A stretch of DNA of 64,000 bases from Sphingomonas_R arantia (GTDB lineage Bacteria > Pseudomonadota > Alphaproteobacteria > Sphingomonadales > Sphingomonadaceae), in assembly GCF_042682045.1 (NCBI RefSeq), contig NZ_JBHUGS010000003.1:62001-126000 (forward strand), written 5' to 3'. The notes beneath the pieces were generated by a model. It ran no database searches, was not told where the DNA came from, and saw nothing but the letters and a program-made list of their open reading frames with translations. Positions 1 to 7,135 of the stretch are shown one piece after another; the first letter of the stretch is position 1; each line of letters opens with the position of its first letter. The translations under genes were made by a program, and so were the position numbers.

Positions 1-291
1 CCCGTAATATTTGAAGAACCCCAGGATCGCCAGATTGCCGACGACCCCCGCGATCATCACGCGCTTGCGCATCACCGCATCCGCGCTGTCCGATATCAGC
101 CGCGCCGCCCCCCAGTTCAGCACCGCCGACAGGATCAGCAGCGCCACGAACCGCCAGTCCCACGCGCCGTAGAACACCCAGCTCGCCAGCAGCAGCAGGA
201 TCTTGCGCCACTCGTTCGACCGCGATGCCCCCCACACCACGCAGAAGGTGACGAGGAAGAACAATCCGAATGTGAGCGTGGGAAACAGCAT
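1..291 (-). CDS. MBOAT family O-acyltransferase, N-terminal part (cut by window edge)
   Basis: The first 97 codons of a membrane-bound O-acyltransferase are visible; the rest lies left of the window. The protein starts MLFPTLTFGLFF and shows the hydrophobic N-terminus typical of AlgI-like proteins, with a W-x-F-Y-G-x-W-D-W-R stretch near residues 36-45 and an ending in FFKYYG, both familiar from this family. AlgI-like MBOAT proteins move acetyl groups across the inner membrane to exopolysaccharide. Two SGNH proteins lie immediately upstream on the same strand, which fits an AlgI/AlgJ/AlgX-like acetylation set. An 88-base gap containing a hairpin separates it from the preceding gene. The family call is good; the substrate is unknown. 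Confidence 0.85.
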   Translation of the reverse strand, partial: MLFPTLTFGLFFLVTFCVVWGASRSNEWRKILLLLASWVFYGAWDWRFVALLILSAVLNWGAARLISDSADAVMRKRVMIAGVVGNLAILGFFKYYG

Positions 292-299
292 TATCTGCT

Positions 300-323
300 C
301 CCCCTCCCTTTCAAGGGAGGGGG
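300..323. repeat. REP-like GC-rich hairpin between SGNH and MBOAT genes
   Basis: A perfect 11-bp inverted repeat (arm CCCCCTCCCTT, loop TC) is followed by a G-rich tail, GGCTGGGGGGTGGG. From memory, sphingomonad and caulobacter genomes carry many dispersed extragenic palindromes of this design, so this is probably a REP-like element. It could also attenuate transcription into the MBOAT gene. Confidence 0.6.
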
Positions 324-379
324 CTGGGGGGTGGGTGCAACCTCAAGCCAGATCGCAGCATCCGCCGACGTCGCAGAAC

Positions 380-1777
380 TCACCGCGGCATCCCCGCCGC
401 ATCCAGATCCGCCTGCAGCCGCCCGGCAATGTCCCGCCCGCCAAGCGAGTTGAAATGGACATAATCCCCGCGCATCCGCGACGGCGTGCCGCGCACCCAC
501 TGCGTCGACGAACAGGGCCCGCCCATCCGTGCGCCCCAGTCCCAGAAGGCCAGCCCCAGCTCCCCCGCGATCCGCCGTTGGATATCGCGCACCGCACGCA
601 TCCCCGGCGGCACGAACAGCCCGGACACCGCCGGCTTCACCGTCGTCGTCGTGGTCGCGGCCACCGGCACCACCACCGGCGCGCTACTGCCCGACTGCGC
701 GGCCAGCGCCGCGATCGTCGCATCCATGTCCTGCCCCGCCGCCGACGGCGCCACCACCGCCGGCACCACCACCGGCACCGCGGTCGTCACCCGCACCGCC
801 GGCACACTGCACGACACCGCCCCGCCCGGCGCATTGTTCAACAGCGCCAGCTGGCGGCTGGCGGCGTCGGGCGCACCCAGCATCAGGATCGGCACATTGC
901 CCGCCAGCCGCCGCAACCGCCCGATCGCGCTGCGCAACGTCGTCTCATATCCGAACGGGCTGACGCTCGGCGAAAACCCCTCGTTCGTGCCATAGGCCAG
1001 CACGATCATGTCCGGCCGGTAACTGCGGAATTCTTCCTTCAGCACCGCATCGTCGGTGCGCGAGAAATGGATCAGCTGCGATCCCACCACGCCGACGTTG
1101 GACAGCACCACGCCGCCATTGTCGCGGAACGTGCCCCACGACGTGATCGTCACCGGCGCGCCGTCCGCGGTCACCGTGACGGACGGGTTCGGCCGATCGA
1201 GCGCGAAGGTCCGGCACTCCGGCCGCTCGGTATTGGAATCGAGATCGAACCGGCTCTCCGCCGCGCCGATCCGCACCATCAGCGCACCCGCCCCCGGCCG
1301 CGCGATCGCGCACAGCACGAACCGGTCGAAACTCTGCGCCCCGTCCGACGTCAGCGACATCGACGCGCCCGGCGTCGTGCTCGTCATGCTGAACCCCGCC
1401 ACGCCGATCGCCGGTCGCGGCTGCGCGGATCCCGCCCCGAACGTTCCGTTCACCCGCCAGCCGGACGACATCGTCGCGGTCACCCCGCGCGTCAGATACC
1501 CGGCATAAGGCCGCCCCGCCGCCAGCACACCGCGTCCGCCGCCGCCGTACCGCGCCTGCAACAGGTCGCGCCACGCACCGGTGATCGCATCGCCCGCCGT
1601 ATGGCTGTCGCCGATCTGCAGGATATGCACCGGCCGCGTGCCACGTGTCTTCGCCGCGAGCTTCGCGAATACCGGGGCCAGCTCGTCCGCATTGCACAGA
1701 TTGCCGTTGCACGGTCCCGCCAGCGCGGGCGCCGAAACGAGCATCCCCGCCACGGCGATCGCGATCCGCATCCTCAT
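380..1777 (-). CDS. Exported SGNH/GDSL-type hydrolase, probably polysaccharide O-acetyl transfer
   Basis: The 465-residue product has a signal peptide (MRMRIAIAVAGMLVSAPALA, likely cut before Gly21). SGNH block I is QIGDSHTAGD with the nucleophile Ser58, block V is YGTNE, and a C-terminal DYVHFNSLGG supplies the Asp/His pair. An Ala/Val/Thr-rich low-complexity insert lies at about residues 325-385. It overlaps the upstream SGNH gene by four bases, indicating translational coupling, and precedes an MBOAT gene. Periplasmic SGNH proteins in such clusters take acetyl groups from MBOAT partners and place them on sugars. Catalysis is well supported; acetyltransferase rather than esterase activity is inferred from context. 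Confidence 0.82.
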   Translation of the reverse strand: MRMRIAIAVAGMLVSAPALAGPCNGNLCNADELAPVFAKLAAKTRGTRPVHILQIGDSHTAGDAITGAWRDLLQARYGGGGRGVLAAGRPYAGYLTRGVTATMSSGWRVNGTFGAGSAQPRPAIGVAGFSMTSTTPGASMSLTSDGAQSFDRFVLCAIARPGAGALMVRIGAAESRFDLDSNTERPECRTFALDRPNPSVTVTADGAPVTITSWGTFRDNGGVVLSNVGVVGSQLIHFSRTDDAVLKEEFRSYRPDMIVLAYGTNEGFSPSVSPFGYETTLRSAIGRLRRLAGNVPILMLGAPDAASRQLALLNNAPGGAVSCSVPAVRVTTAVPVVVPAVVAPSAAGQDMDATIAALAAQSGSSAPVVVPVAATTTTTVKPAVSGLFVPPGMRAVRDIQRRIAGELGLAFWDWGARMGGPCSSTQWVRGTPSRMRGDYVHFNSLGGRDIAGRLQADLDAAGMPR

Positions 1778-2820
1778 CGCGGCGCCCCCATGTCGAATCG
1801 CGCCGGTTCCGCGGGACGCGGCGACACCGCGCTCCCCGCCGGGGGCAGCCCCGCCCGCGCCCGCGCCGCCGCGACCAGCGCGTCGATCCGCTGCGCCAGT
1901 CCGCGCGTGATGCGGACATATCCGTTCATCGACATATGCACCCCGTCGTCCGCACGCATCAGCACCGGCTTCCCACTCGAATCCGGCAGATAGGCCGCAA
2001 ACCCGTCCGGCCCGCTCGACATCGGCCGCGTATCGATAAACGGCACGCCCAGATCCGACATCAGCCGCGCATAGAAGGCGTTCATCGCGGTGATGTCCGC
2101 ATCGAACGCCGGCTTGCGCATCCGCGGCAGGCCGACCCAGTACACCGTCGCGCCACTATCGCGCAGCTCGCGGACCAGTCCCGCCGCACGCCTCGCGATC
2201 AACCCCTGCCACGCCGGCGACATATATTTCGCCAGATGCCCGTCGGCGATCACACCCTGCGTATCGTTCGCGCCGTAGCTGACGACCGCGATATCAACCG
2301 GATCGCTCGCTACCTGCTGCGCAGTATGGGTTTCCAGGTTCAGGCTCTTGTAGCGCGTGAAGCCCGTCGCCTGCCGGCTGTATTTCGTCACGCGGTACCC
2401 GCGCTTCTGCGGCAATTCGCGCGCCAGCCCGGACCACACACCGTCGCCGAAACTGTCGCCATACACCCCGACCCGCACCGGCCGGCCCTCCGCCACCGTC
2501 CGCGCCAGCGATGGCGGCACCGCGACCGCACTGTCCGGCACCGACGCCACCGCCGGCGGCACACCGGGTGCGACCGGCACGGCCGGCGCATCGGGCGCGA
2601 TCGAAACGGGGTCCATCCCCGGCACCGGCGGAGCAACCGGACGCGCATCCGGTCCGGCCGAGGTCACGGGCGGCGGCGGGGCCAATGCCTCGGGCACCAG
2701 TGGCGGCACGACGGGAGCAGGCTCGCGGCCGCCGGCAAAGGCGAACCCGATCGCGGTCCCCGCCGCCACACCCAGGAACAGCACCGCCGTCCGATCCGCC
2801 AGTAGCTGCCACGTCTTCAT
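1774..2820 (-). CDS. Membrane-anchored SGNH-family protein (DUF459-like)
   Basis: This 348-residue protein has one N-terminal membrane segment (about residues 10-30) and a long Pro/Ala/Val-rich linker (about 32-105). Its SGNH domain begins VGVYGDSFGDG and contains SYGANDTQG and a C-terminal DDGVHMSMNGY with the Asp/His pair. The start at 2820 (MKTWQLL) is preferred because a GGAG lies upstream; an in-frame start at 2844 would only add eight residues. It is first in a tightly packed cluster with another SGNH gene and an MBOAT gene. The layout suggests a tethered periplasmic domain that modifies cell-surface polysaccharide. The family is clear; the exact role is inferred. Confidence 0.8.
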   Translation of the reverse strand: MKTWQLLADRTAVLFLGVAAGTAIGFAFAGGREPAPVVPPLVPEALAPPPPVTSAGPDARPVAPPVPGMDPVSIAPDAPAVPVAPGVPPAVASVPDSAVAVPPSLARTVAEGRPVRVGVYGDSFGDGVWSGLARELPQKRGYRVTKYSRQATGFTRYKSLNLETHTAQQVASDPVDIAVVSYGANDTQGVIADGHLAKYMSPAWQGLIARRAAGLVRELRDSGATVYWVGLPRMRKPAFDADITAMNAFYARLMSDLGVPFIDTRPMSSGPDGFAAYLPDSSGKPVLMRADDGVHMSMNGYVRITRGLAQRIDALVAAARARAGLPPAGSAVSPRPAEPARFDMGAPR

Positions 2821-3066
2821 GCGAACTTCGTCTCCACCGACCATCCGCTCCTATGCGGAGGCAGGCCCGACTGTCACGCACCGATGCGCCGAACGGTTCG
2901 TCCACTCGCGCAGGGGGAGCGCAGTCGGCGAGACGGGATAGCGATAGCTATCCTGCACGCCGACACGTTCGGACGGCGCTGCAGAGCGCGCCCATAGGGC
3001 GCGGCTTTGCCGCGACCGACGGGCACGCGGGTGGACCGAACCGCCCTGCCCGGCGTTTCCGGTGTA

Positions 3067-4308
3067 TCAAATTAGGAGACCGAACATGACCAGCCCGCTC
3101 CAGCCGACCCCGGATCCGCTCAAGGAACCGGCCACCAAGGGCGCCGACGGCGGCGCATCGATCACGGGCGAGGCGCACATGCCGCGCGACCCAGACGACG
3201 ATAGCGTCAACGGCAGCCAGAATCTGGAGCAGCGCCACGCGCCCGACACGTTCAAGGACGGCGACCCGGCAAACCACGGCAGCCGCTGACTAGCGGCGGT
3301 CCGCTCCGGCCGGGGATCATCATGGAAATTGGTGCCCCTGGCCGGGGTCGAACCAGCACTCCTTGCGGAACTCGATTTTGAGTCGAGCGCGTCTACCAAT
3401 TTCACCACAGGGGCACGCGCACGCTGCCTAACAAAGCCGTCCCTGGATCGCAACGGGATTGAGCACGGACCTAAGCACGTAAATCGGCAATCTTTGCCGT
3501 TTCGAGCCGGGCTGCGCGACAGCAGAACCTGAAACGTCGCAACGCCCTTAACCGGGCTGCCGCCGGCATTCTTCGCAGCGGTGAAGAACCGCTTCCCAAC
3601 GACCGCCCCACAGGCGACCGTCTCCACACCCTTTTCGACGCCTTCGCCGGCTGCGCGACAATCGTCGATAGTTCCGTCGGTCGATACCGTCACCCGGAAC
3701 AGCGCGTTGAGTCCAGGCAGTTTGGATTGGCTGGCGATCTTCAACAGTTCCGCGTTCGCGATCCATTCGTCCCGATCCCTGATCGCGACCGGCGTCGTTC
3801 CGCCCGGCGCAAACTGGGTGGCATCGGCGCCCCAATCGATCAACTGGGCGGCAATGCATCCACGCAGAGCCTTGATTGCGCCGGAGGTCCCGGCAACCGG
3901 TACGGAGCCGCCGGCACCGGATGCGGTCGCTAGCGTCACCTGCGTCGCACCGTCGAGCGAGTCGAGCAGTTCGGGCCCGACACCGCCCATCACGACGACC
4001 TTCGTCTTGTCCGGCAAACTCACCACCCTCACCAACCCCTGCAAGGATTTCATGGACGGATCGACCTTCAACGTCGCCCGGACAAGCGAGGCCGGCCCGT
4101 CGACATTCTCCCCCGCGATGGCCACGCGATAAGTATCGCTGCCCGGCGCGGTCTCGATGGAAAGCGTGCCCGGCGGCGCGACATTCCGCCGTTCCAGCAC
4201 ACACCGCGCCGGATCGTCCTGCAGCACCCAGCGTGAGACCGGTGGGGGCGGACCCTCTCCGGCCGCCCCAAGCAGCAACAGCGCACCGATAAGCGACAAG
4301 ATCTGCAT
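3067..4308 (-). CDS. Exported protein of unknown function whose frame runs through the tRNA-Leu gene
   Basis: A signal-peptide-like start (MQILSLIGALLLLGAAG) leads into about 250 residues that look like a genuine exported protein. It has scattered Cys and a C-terminal TonB-like segment (ALFRVTVSTDGTIDDC, then a GKRFFTAAKNAGG stretch) as in other sphingomonad TonB-C-like proteins. After about residue 258 there is no stop: the same frame runs through the tRNA and on to 3067, a 413-codon frame whose last third is not protein-like. The true stop was probably lost to a small indel around 3430-3550; shifting one frame gives a stop soon after. The N-terminal part is credible and the annotated end is not. 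Confidence 0.5.
   Translation of the reverse strand: MQILSLIGALLLLGAAGEGPPPPVSRWVLQDDPARCVLERRNVAPPGTLSIETAPGSDTYRVAIAGENVDGPASLVRATLKVDPSMKSLQGLVRVVSLPDKTKVVVMGGVGPELLDSLDGATQVTLATASGAGGSVPVAGTSGAIKALRGCIAAQLIDWGADATQFAPGGTTPVAIRDRDEWIANAELLKIASQSKLPGLNALFRVTVSTDGTIDDCRAAGEGVEKGVETVACGAVVGKRFFTAAKNAGGSPVKGVATFQVLLSRSPARNGKDCRFTCLGPCSIPLRSRDGFVRQRARAPVVKLVDALDSKSSSARSAGSTPARGTNFHDDPRPERTAASQRLPWFAGSPSLNVSGAWRCSRFWLPLTLSSSGSRGMCASPVIDAPPSAPLVAGSLSGSGVGWSGLVMFGLLI
3086..3289 (+). CDS. Small hydrophilic protein of unknown function
   Basis: The 67-residue product starts MTSPLQPTPDP and has a good ribosome-binding site (AGGAGACC ending a few bases before the ATG). It is rich in Asp, Pro, Gly and Asn, has no membrane segment or Cys, and ends DGDPANHGSR. 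I do not recognise the family. It stands alone, upstream of and opposite to a tRNA-Leu. A long minus-strand frame passing through the tRNA also covers it, but the ribosome-binding site favours this frame as the real gene. Confidence 0.6.
   Translation: MTSPLQPTPDPLKEPATKGADGGASITGEAHMPRDPDDDSVNGSQNLEQRHAPDTFKDGDPANHGSR
3330..3414 (-). tRNA. tRNA-Leu (anticodon CAA)
   Basis: On the minus strand the 85-nt gene begins GCCCCTG and ends CAGGGGC-A-CCA, giving a perfect 7-bp acceptor stem with discriminator A and an encoded CCA. The D-arm has GGTGAAATTGGTAGACGC. The anticodon stem CTCGA/TCGAG closes the loop CTCAAAA, so the anticodon is CAA. The T-arm contains GGTTCGACCCC. The length leaves room for the long variable arm of tRNA-Leu. 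Confidence 0.95.
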
Positions 4309-4396
4309 TCGGAAAAATCCTCACCCGACTAGCATGAAGCGCCGTGAGCTTTTGCCCGCGAGACCCAGAGCAAGCGCCAGCCGCCCGGTAATCGCC

Positions 4397-5905
4397 TCAA
4401 TTCACCGGCGTCCTGCGTCGATAACTCAGCGCCTCCGCGATATGCACCCGGCTGATCCCCTCATGCCCGCCCAGGTCGGCGATCGTCCGCGCCACGCGCA
4501 GCACGCGGTGATAGCCGCGCGCCGACAGCCGCATCGCCTCCGCCGCCTTCGCCAGCAGATGCCGGCCCGCCTCGTCCGGCGTCGCCACGCGGTCGAGCAG
4601 CGCGCCGTCCGCCTCCGCATTGGTCCTGACACCTTCGCCCGCATAGCGCGCGGTCTGCACGTCGCGCGCCGCCGCCACCCGCGCCGCGACCTGAACCGAC
4701 CCCTCGGCCGGCGGGGGCAGCACGAGGTCCGCCGCCGTCACCGCGCCGACCTCCACATGCAGATCGATCCGATCAAGCAGAGGGCCCGACAGCTTAGACT
4801 GATAGTCAGCGGCACAACGCGGCGCCCGCGCACACGCCAGCGCCGGGTCCCCCAGATGCCCGCACCGGCACGGGTTCATCGCCGCGACCAGCTGCACCCG
4901 CGCCGGGAACGTCACATGCGCATTGGCCCGCGCGACAGACACTTTGCCCGTCTCCAGCGGCTGGCGCAGCGAATCGAGCACCGCCCGCTGAAACTCGGGC
5001 AGCTCGTCCAGGAACAGGACGCCGAGATGCGCCAGCGACACCTCGCCCGGCCGCACCTTCAGCCCGCCACCGACCAGCGCCGCCATCGACGCGCTATGAT
5101 GCGGCGCACGGTACGGCCGCCGGCGGATCAGCCGCCCGTCCTGCAACAGCCCGGCGACCGATGCGACCATTGACACCTCCAGCGCCTCCGACGGCGTCAG
5201 GTCCGGCAAAATGCCCGGCAAACATGCCGCCATCAGTGACTTTCCTGCCCCCGGCGGCCCCGCCATGATCATGTTGTGACCGCCCGCCGCCGCGATCTCC
5301 AGCGCACGCTTGGCGGTCTCCTGCCCCTTCACCTGGCGCAGGTCGGGGCCGTCATGGCCGCTCTCCACCGCACCCGGCAGCGGCGCGGGCAACGGCGCGG
5401 TGCCCTTGAAATGGTTCAACAGCGCGAGCAGCCCCGGCGCGCCGACCACCTCGATCGACCCGGCCCACGCCGCCTCCGGCCCTTGGCTAGCCGGACAGAC
5501 CAGCCCAAGCCCACGCTCCGATGCATGCAGCGCGGCCAGCAACACGCCCGGCGTCCCCGACACGCGCCCGTCCAGCCCAAGCTCGCCGACGACCACATAG
5601 GACGCCAGCGTCTCCGCATCGATCACCCCCATCGCACCGAGCAGGCCCAGTGCGATCGGCAGATCGTAATGCGATCCCTCCTTGGGCAGGTCGGCGGGCG
5701 ACAGGTTCACCGTGATCCGCTTGGGCGGCAACGCCAGCCCGATCGCCGTCAGCGCGGCGCGAACCCGCTCGCGGCTTTCCGCCACGGCCTTGTCGGCGAG
5801 TCCCACAACGGCAAAGGCGGGCAGGCCCGGTGCCAGCTGCACCTGCACCTCGACCGCGCGCGCCTCCAGCCCGAGATACGCCACCGTCGAAACATGCGCG
5901 ACCAT
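4397..5905 (-). CDS. comM: YifB/ComM-type Mg-chelatase-like AAA+ ATPase
   Basis: The 502-residue product has the usual length and layout. An N-terminal Lon-like (ChlI) domain contains KRITVNLSPADLPKEGSHYDLP. A Mg-chelatase AAA+ core has Walker A GPPGAGKS at 216-223 and Walker B GVLFLDELPEF. A Cys-rich patch NPCRCGHLGDP is followed by a C-terminal domain with ARGYHRVLRVARTIADL. ComM is a hexameric helicase that promotes branch migration during natural transformation and recombination in species where it has been studied. It appears monocistronic here. Confidence 0.93.
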   Translation of the reverse strand: MVAHVSTVAYLGLEARAVEVQVQLAPGLPAFAVVGLADKAVAESRERVRAALTAIGLALPPKRITVNLSPADLPKEGSHYDLPIALGLLGAMGVIDAETLASYVVVGELGLDGRVSGTPGVLLAALHASERGLGLVCPASQGPEAAWAGSIEVVGAPGLLALLNHFKGTAPLPAPLPGAVESGHDGPDLRQVKGQETAKRALEIAAAGGHNMIMAGPPGAGKSLMAACLPGILPDLTPSEALEVSMVASVAGLLQDGRLIRRRPYRAPHHSASMAALVGGGLKVRPGEVSLAHLGVLFLDELPEFQRAVLDSLRQPLETGKVSVARANAHVTFPARVQLVAAMNPCRCGHLGDPALACARAPRCAADYQSKLSGPLLDRIDLHVEVGAVTAADLVLPPPAEGSVQVAARVAAARDVQTARYAGEGVRTNAEADGALLDRVATPDEAGRHLLAKAAEAMRLSARGYHRVLRVARTIADLGGHEGISRVHIAEALSYRRRTPVN

Positions 5906-5970
5906 GCACTTCTCCCCCGCCCCGGGCTATCGGGGTGCCGCGCGGGGAAGTCGAGCGGTTTCCCGCAGTC

Positions 5971-6210
5971 TTAGCCTACGAGCGTCGCGATCACGGACTT
6001 CAGACCGCTGCCGATCTGGGCGAGCTGCGGCACCGCCTCGCCGACGCGGCCCAGCGCGGTCCCGCCGGTCGCATCCGCCTGCATGATCCCGGCGCCCGCG
6101 ATCAACAGGAACGCGACGACGCGCAACCCGGCATCCACCCATGCTAATCCGGTGTCGCGCATGCCTGCTGGCTCCCTGGTCTCGGATGGCGTGTTGGTCT
6201 GTGTGGTCAT
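5971..6210 (-). CDS. Small single-pass membrane protein of unknown function
   Basis: The 79-residue product starts MTTQTNTPSETREPAG. It has one hydrophobic segment (VDAGLRVVAFLLIAGAG) and an amphipathic Ala/Gly/Val C-terminus. The frame stays open further upstream to 6642, but that part is antisense to rpmH and not protein-like. I recognise no family. It lies between comM (same strand) and the divergent rpmH promoter region. Confidence 0.5.
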   Translation of the reverse strand: MTTQTNTPSETREPAGMRDTGLAWVDAGLRVVAFLLIAGAGIMQADATGGTALGRVGEAVPQLAQIGSGLKSVIATLVG

Positions 6211-6313
6211 GCGCATCCTATCGCACGCGATTATGTCTCGTTCGTTGCTGGACTTCACCGAAGGATGACGTAGCGGAAATGATCCGCCCCGGCCGACCAC
6301 GACGGCGACATCC

Positions 6314-6341
6314 TTGACTCCGTAGCGGCCTTTGCCTAATC
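6314..6341 (+). promoter_or_regulatory. Candidate sigma-70 promoter for rpmH
   Basis: A TTGACT (-35-like) at 6314-6319 is followed 16-17 bases later by CTAATC/TAATCG as a weak -10. It sits about 70 bases upstream of rpmH in the only sizeable gap before the rpmH-rnpA-yidD-yidC-engB cluster. It was assigned by eye. Confidence 0.35.
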
Positions 6342-6407
6342 GCACCGCCATTCCGGTCGCACGCCCGTCGTGCGGCCTTTTGCCGTTAAAGCCCCAAGGA
6401 ATGACCG

Positions 6408-6542
6408 ATGAAGCGCACTTTCCAGCCGTCGAACCTCGTTCGTGCCCGCCGTCACGGCTTCCGCACGCGGTCGGCGACGCCGGGCGGCCGCAAGATCCTG
6501 GCAGCGCGTCGCGCCCGCGGTCGCAAGGTCCTGTCGGCCTAA
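6408..6542 (+). CDS. rpmH: 50S ribosomal protein L34
   Basis: The 44-residue protein MKRTFQPSNLVRARRHGF continues with RSATPGGRKILAARRARGRK and ends VLSA. This is the standard L34 sequence and length. An AAGGAA just before the start serves as ribosome-binding site. It heads the conserved rpmH-rnpA-yidD-yidC arrangement found near the replication origin in many bacteria. Confidence 0.97.
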   Translation: MKRTFQPSNLVRARRHGFRTRSATPGGRKILAARRARGRKVLSA

Positions 6543-6565
6543 ACACGGACAAGGCGGGGCGGCCG

Positions 6566-6907
6566 GTGGTCGCCACGCTCACCCGCCGCGCGGATTTCGT
6601 CGCGGCCAATGGTGGGATCCGGGCCCCGATGCCCGGCTTCATCCTTCAGCTCCGCCCGCGCGGTGACGCCGATCCGGCGATTCGCGTGGGCTACACCGTC
6701 ACCAAGAAAGTCGGCAACGCCGTCGTCCGCAACCGCATGAAACGGCGGCTGCGGGCCTTGGCGCGTGCCGCCTTGCCCGAATCGGGTGTGGCGGGCGCGG
6801 ACCATGTCCTGATTGGCCGCGGCGGCGGGATCGAACGATCGTTCGCCGACATGACGCGCGATCTGGAGAAGGCGCTTTACAAGGTCACGCGAGCAGCCCA
6901 GAAGTGA
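6566..6907 (+). CDS. rnpA: Ribonuclease P protein component
   Basis: The protein contains the RnpA signature RVGYTVTKKVGNAVVRNRMKR and the downstream region LRALARAALP...ADHVLIGR. With a GTG start at 6566 it is 113 residues, normal for RnpA. There is no ATG near the mature N-terminus; the only in-frame ATG lies at 6401, upstream of and overlapping rpmH in another frame. I chose GTG because it sits right before the conserved TLTRRADF segment. The stop overlaps the GTG start of yidD (GTGA). It partners the RNase P RNA to mature tRNA 5' ends. Confidence 0.9.
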   Translation: MVATLTRRADFVAANGGIRAPMPGFILQLRPRGDADPAIRVGYTVTKKVGNAVVRNRMKRRLRALARAALPESGVAGADHVLIGRGGGIERSFADMTRDLEKALYKVTRAAQK

Positions 6908-7116
6908 TCGCCCGCGGGCTGATCCTGGTCGCCCGCCTGTGGCAGATCGGCCCGTCCCGCCTCATTCCGCCCACCTGTCGCTACTCGCCCAGCTGTTCGT
7001 CCTATGCGATCGAGGCATTGTCGCGCTATGGGGCGGCAAAGGGTGGCTGGCTGGCTGCCCGTCGATTGCTGCGCTGCCACCCCTGGGGTGGGTGCGGTGC
7101 CGATCCCGTTCCATGA
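6904..7116 (+). CDS. yidD: Membrane protein insertion efficiency factor YidD
   Basis: The 70-residue protein has the YidD hallmark PPTCRYSPSCSSYAIEAL and a second motif, RLLRCHPWGGCGADPVP. The GTG start overlaps the rnpA stop by four bases. YidD is a small inner-membrane-associated protein that aids YidC-dependent insertion; yidC follows 19 bases later. Confidence 0.95.
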   Translation: MIARGLILVARLWQIGPSRLIPPTCRYSPSCSSYAIEALSRYGAAKGGWLAARRLLRCHPWGGCGADPVP

Positions 7117-7135
7117 GATTTTGGGGTGATTTCCG

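Noticed and set aside
203..1993. 596-codon plus-strand frame opposite the SGNH genes
   Set aside because: Arg/His/Pro-rich composition typical of antisense frames in GC-rich DNA; the minus-strand frames carry signal peptide and SGNH motifs.
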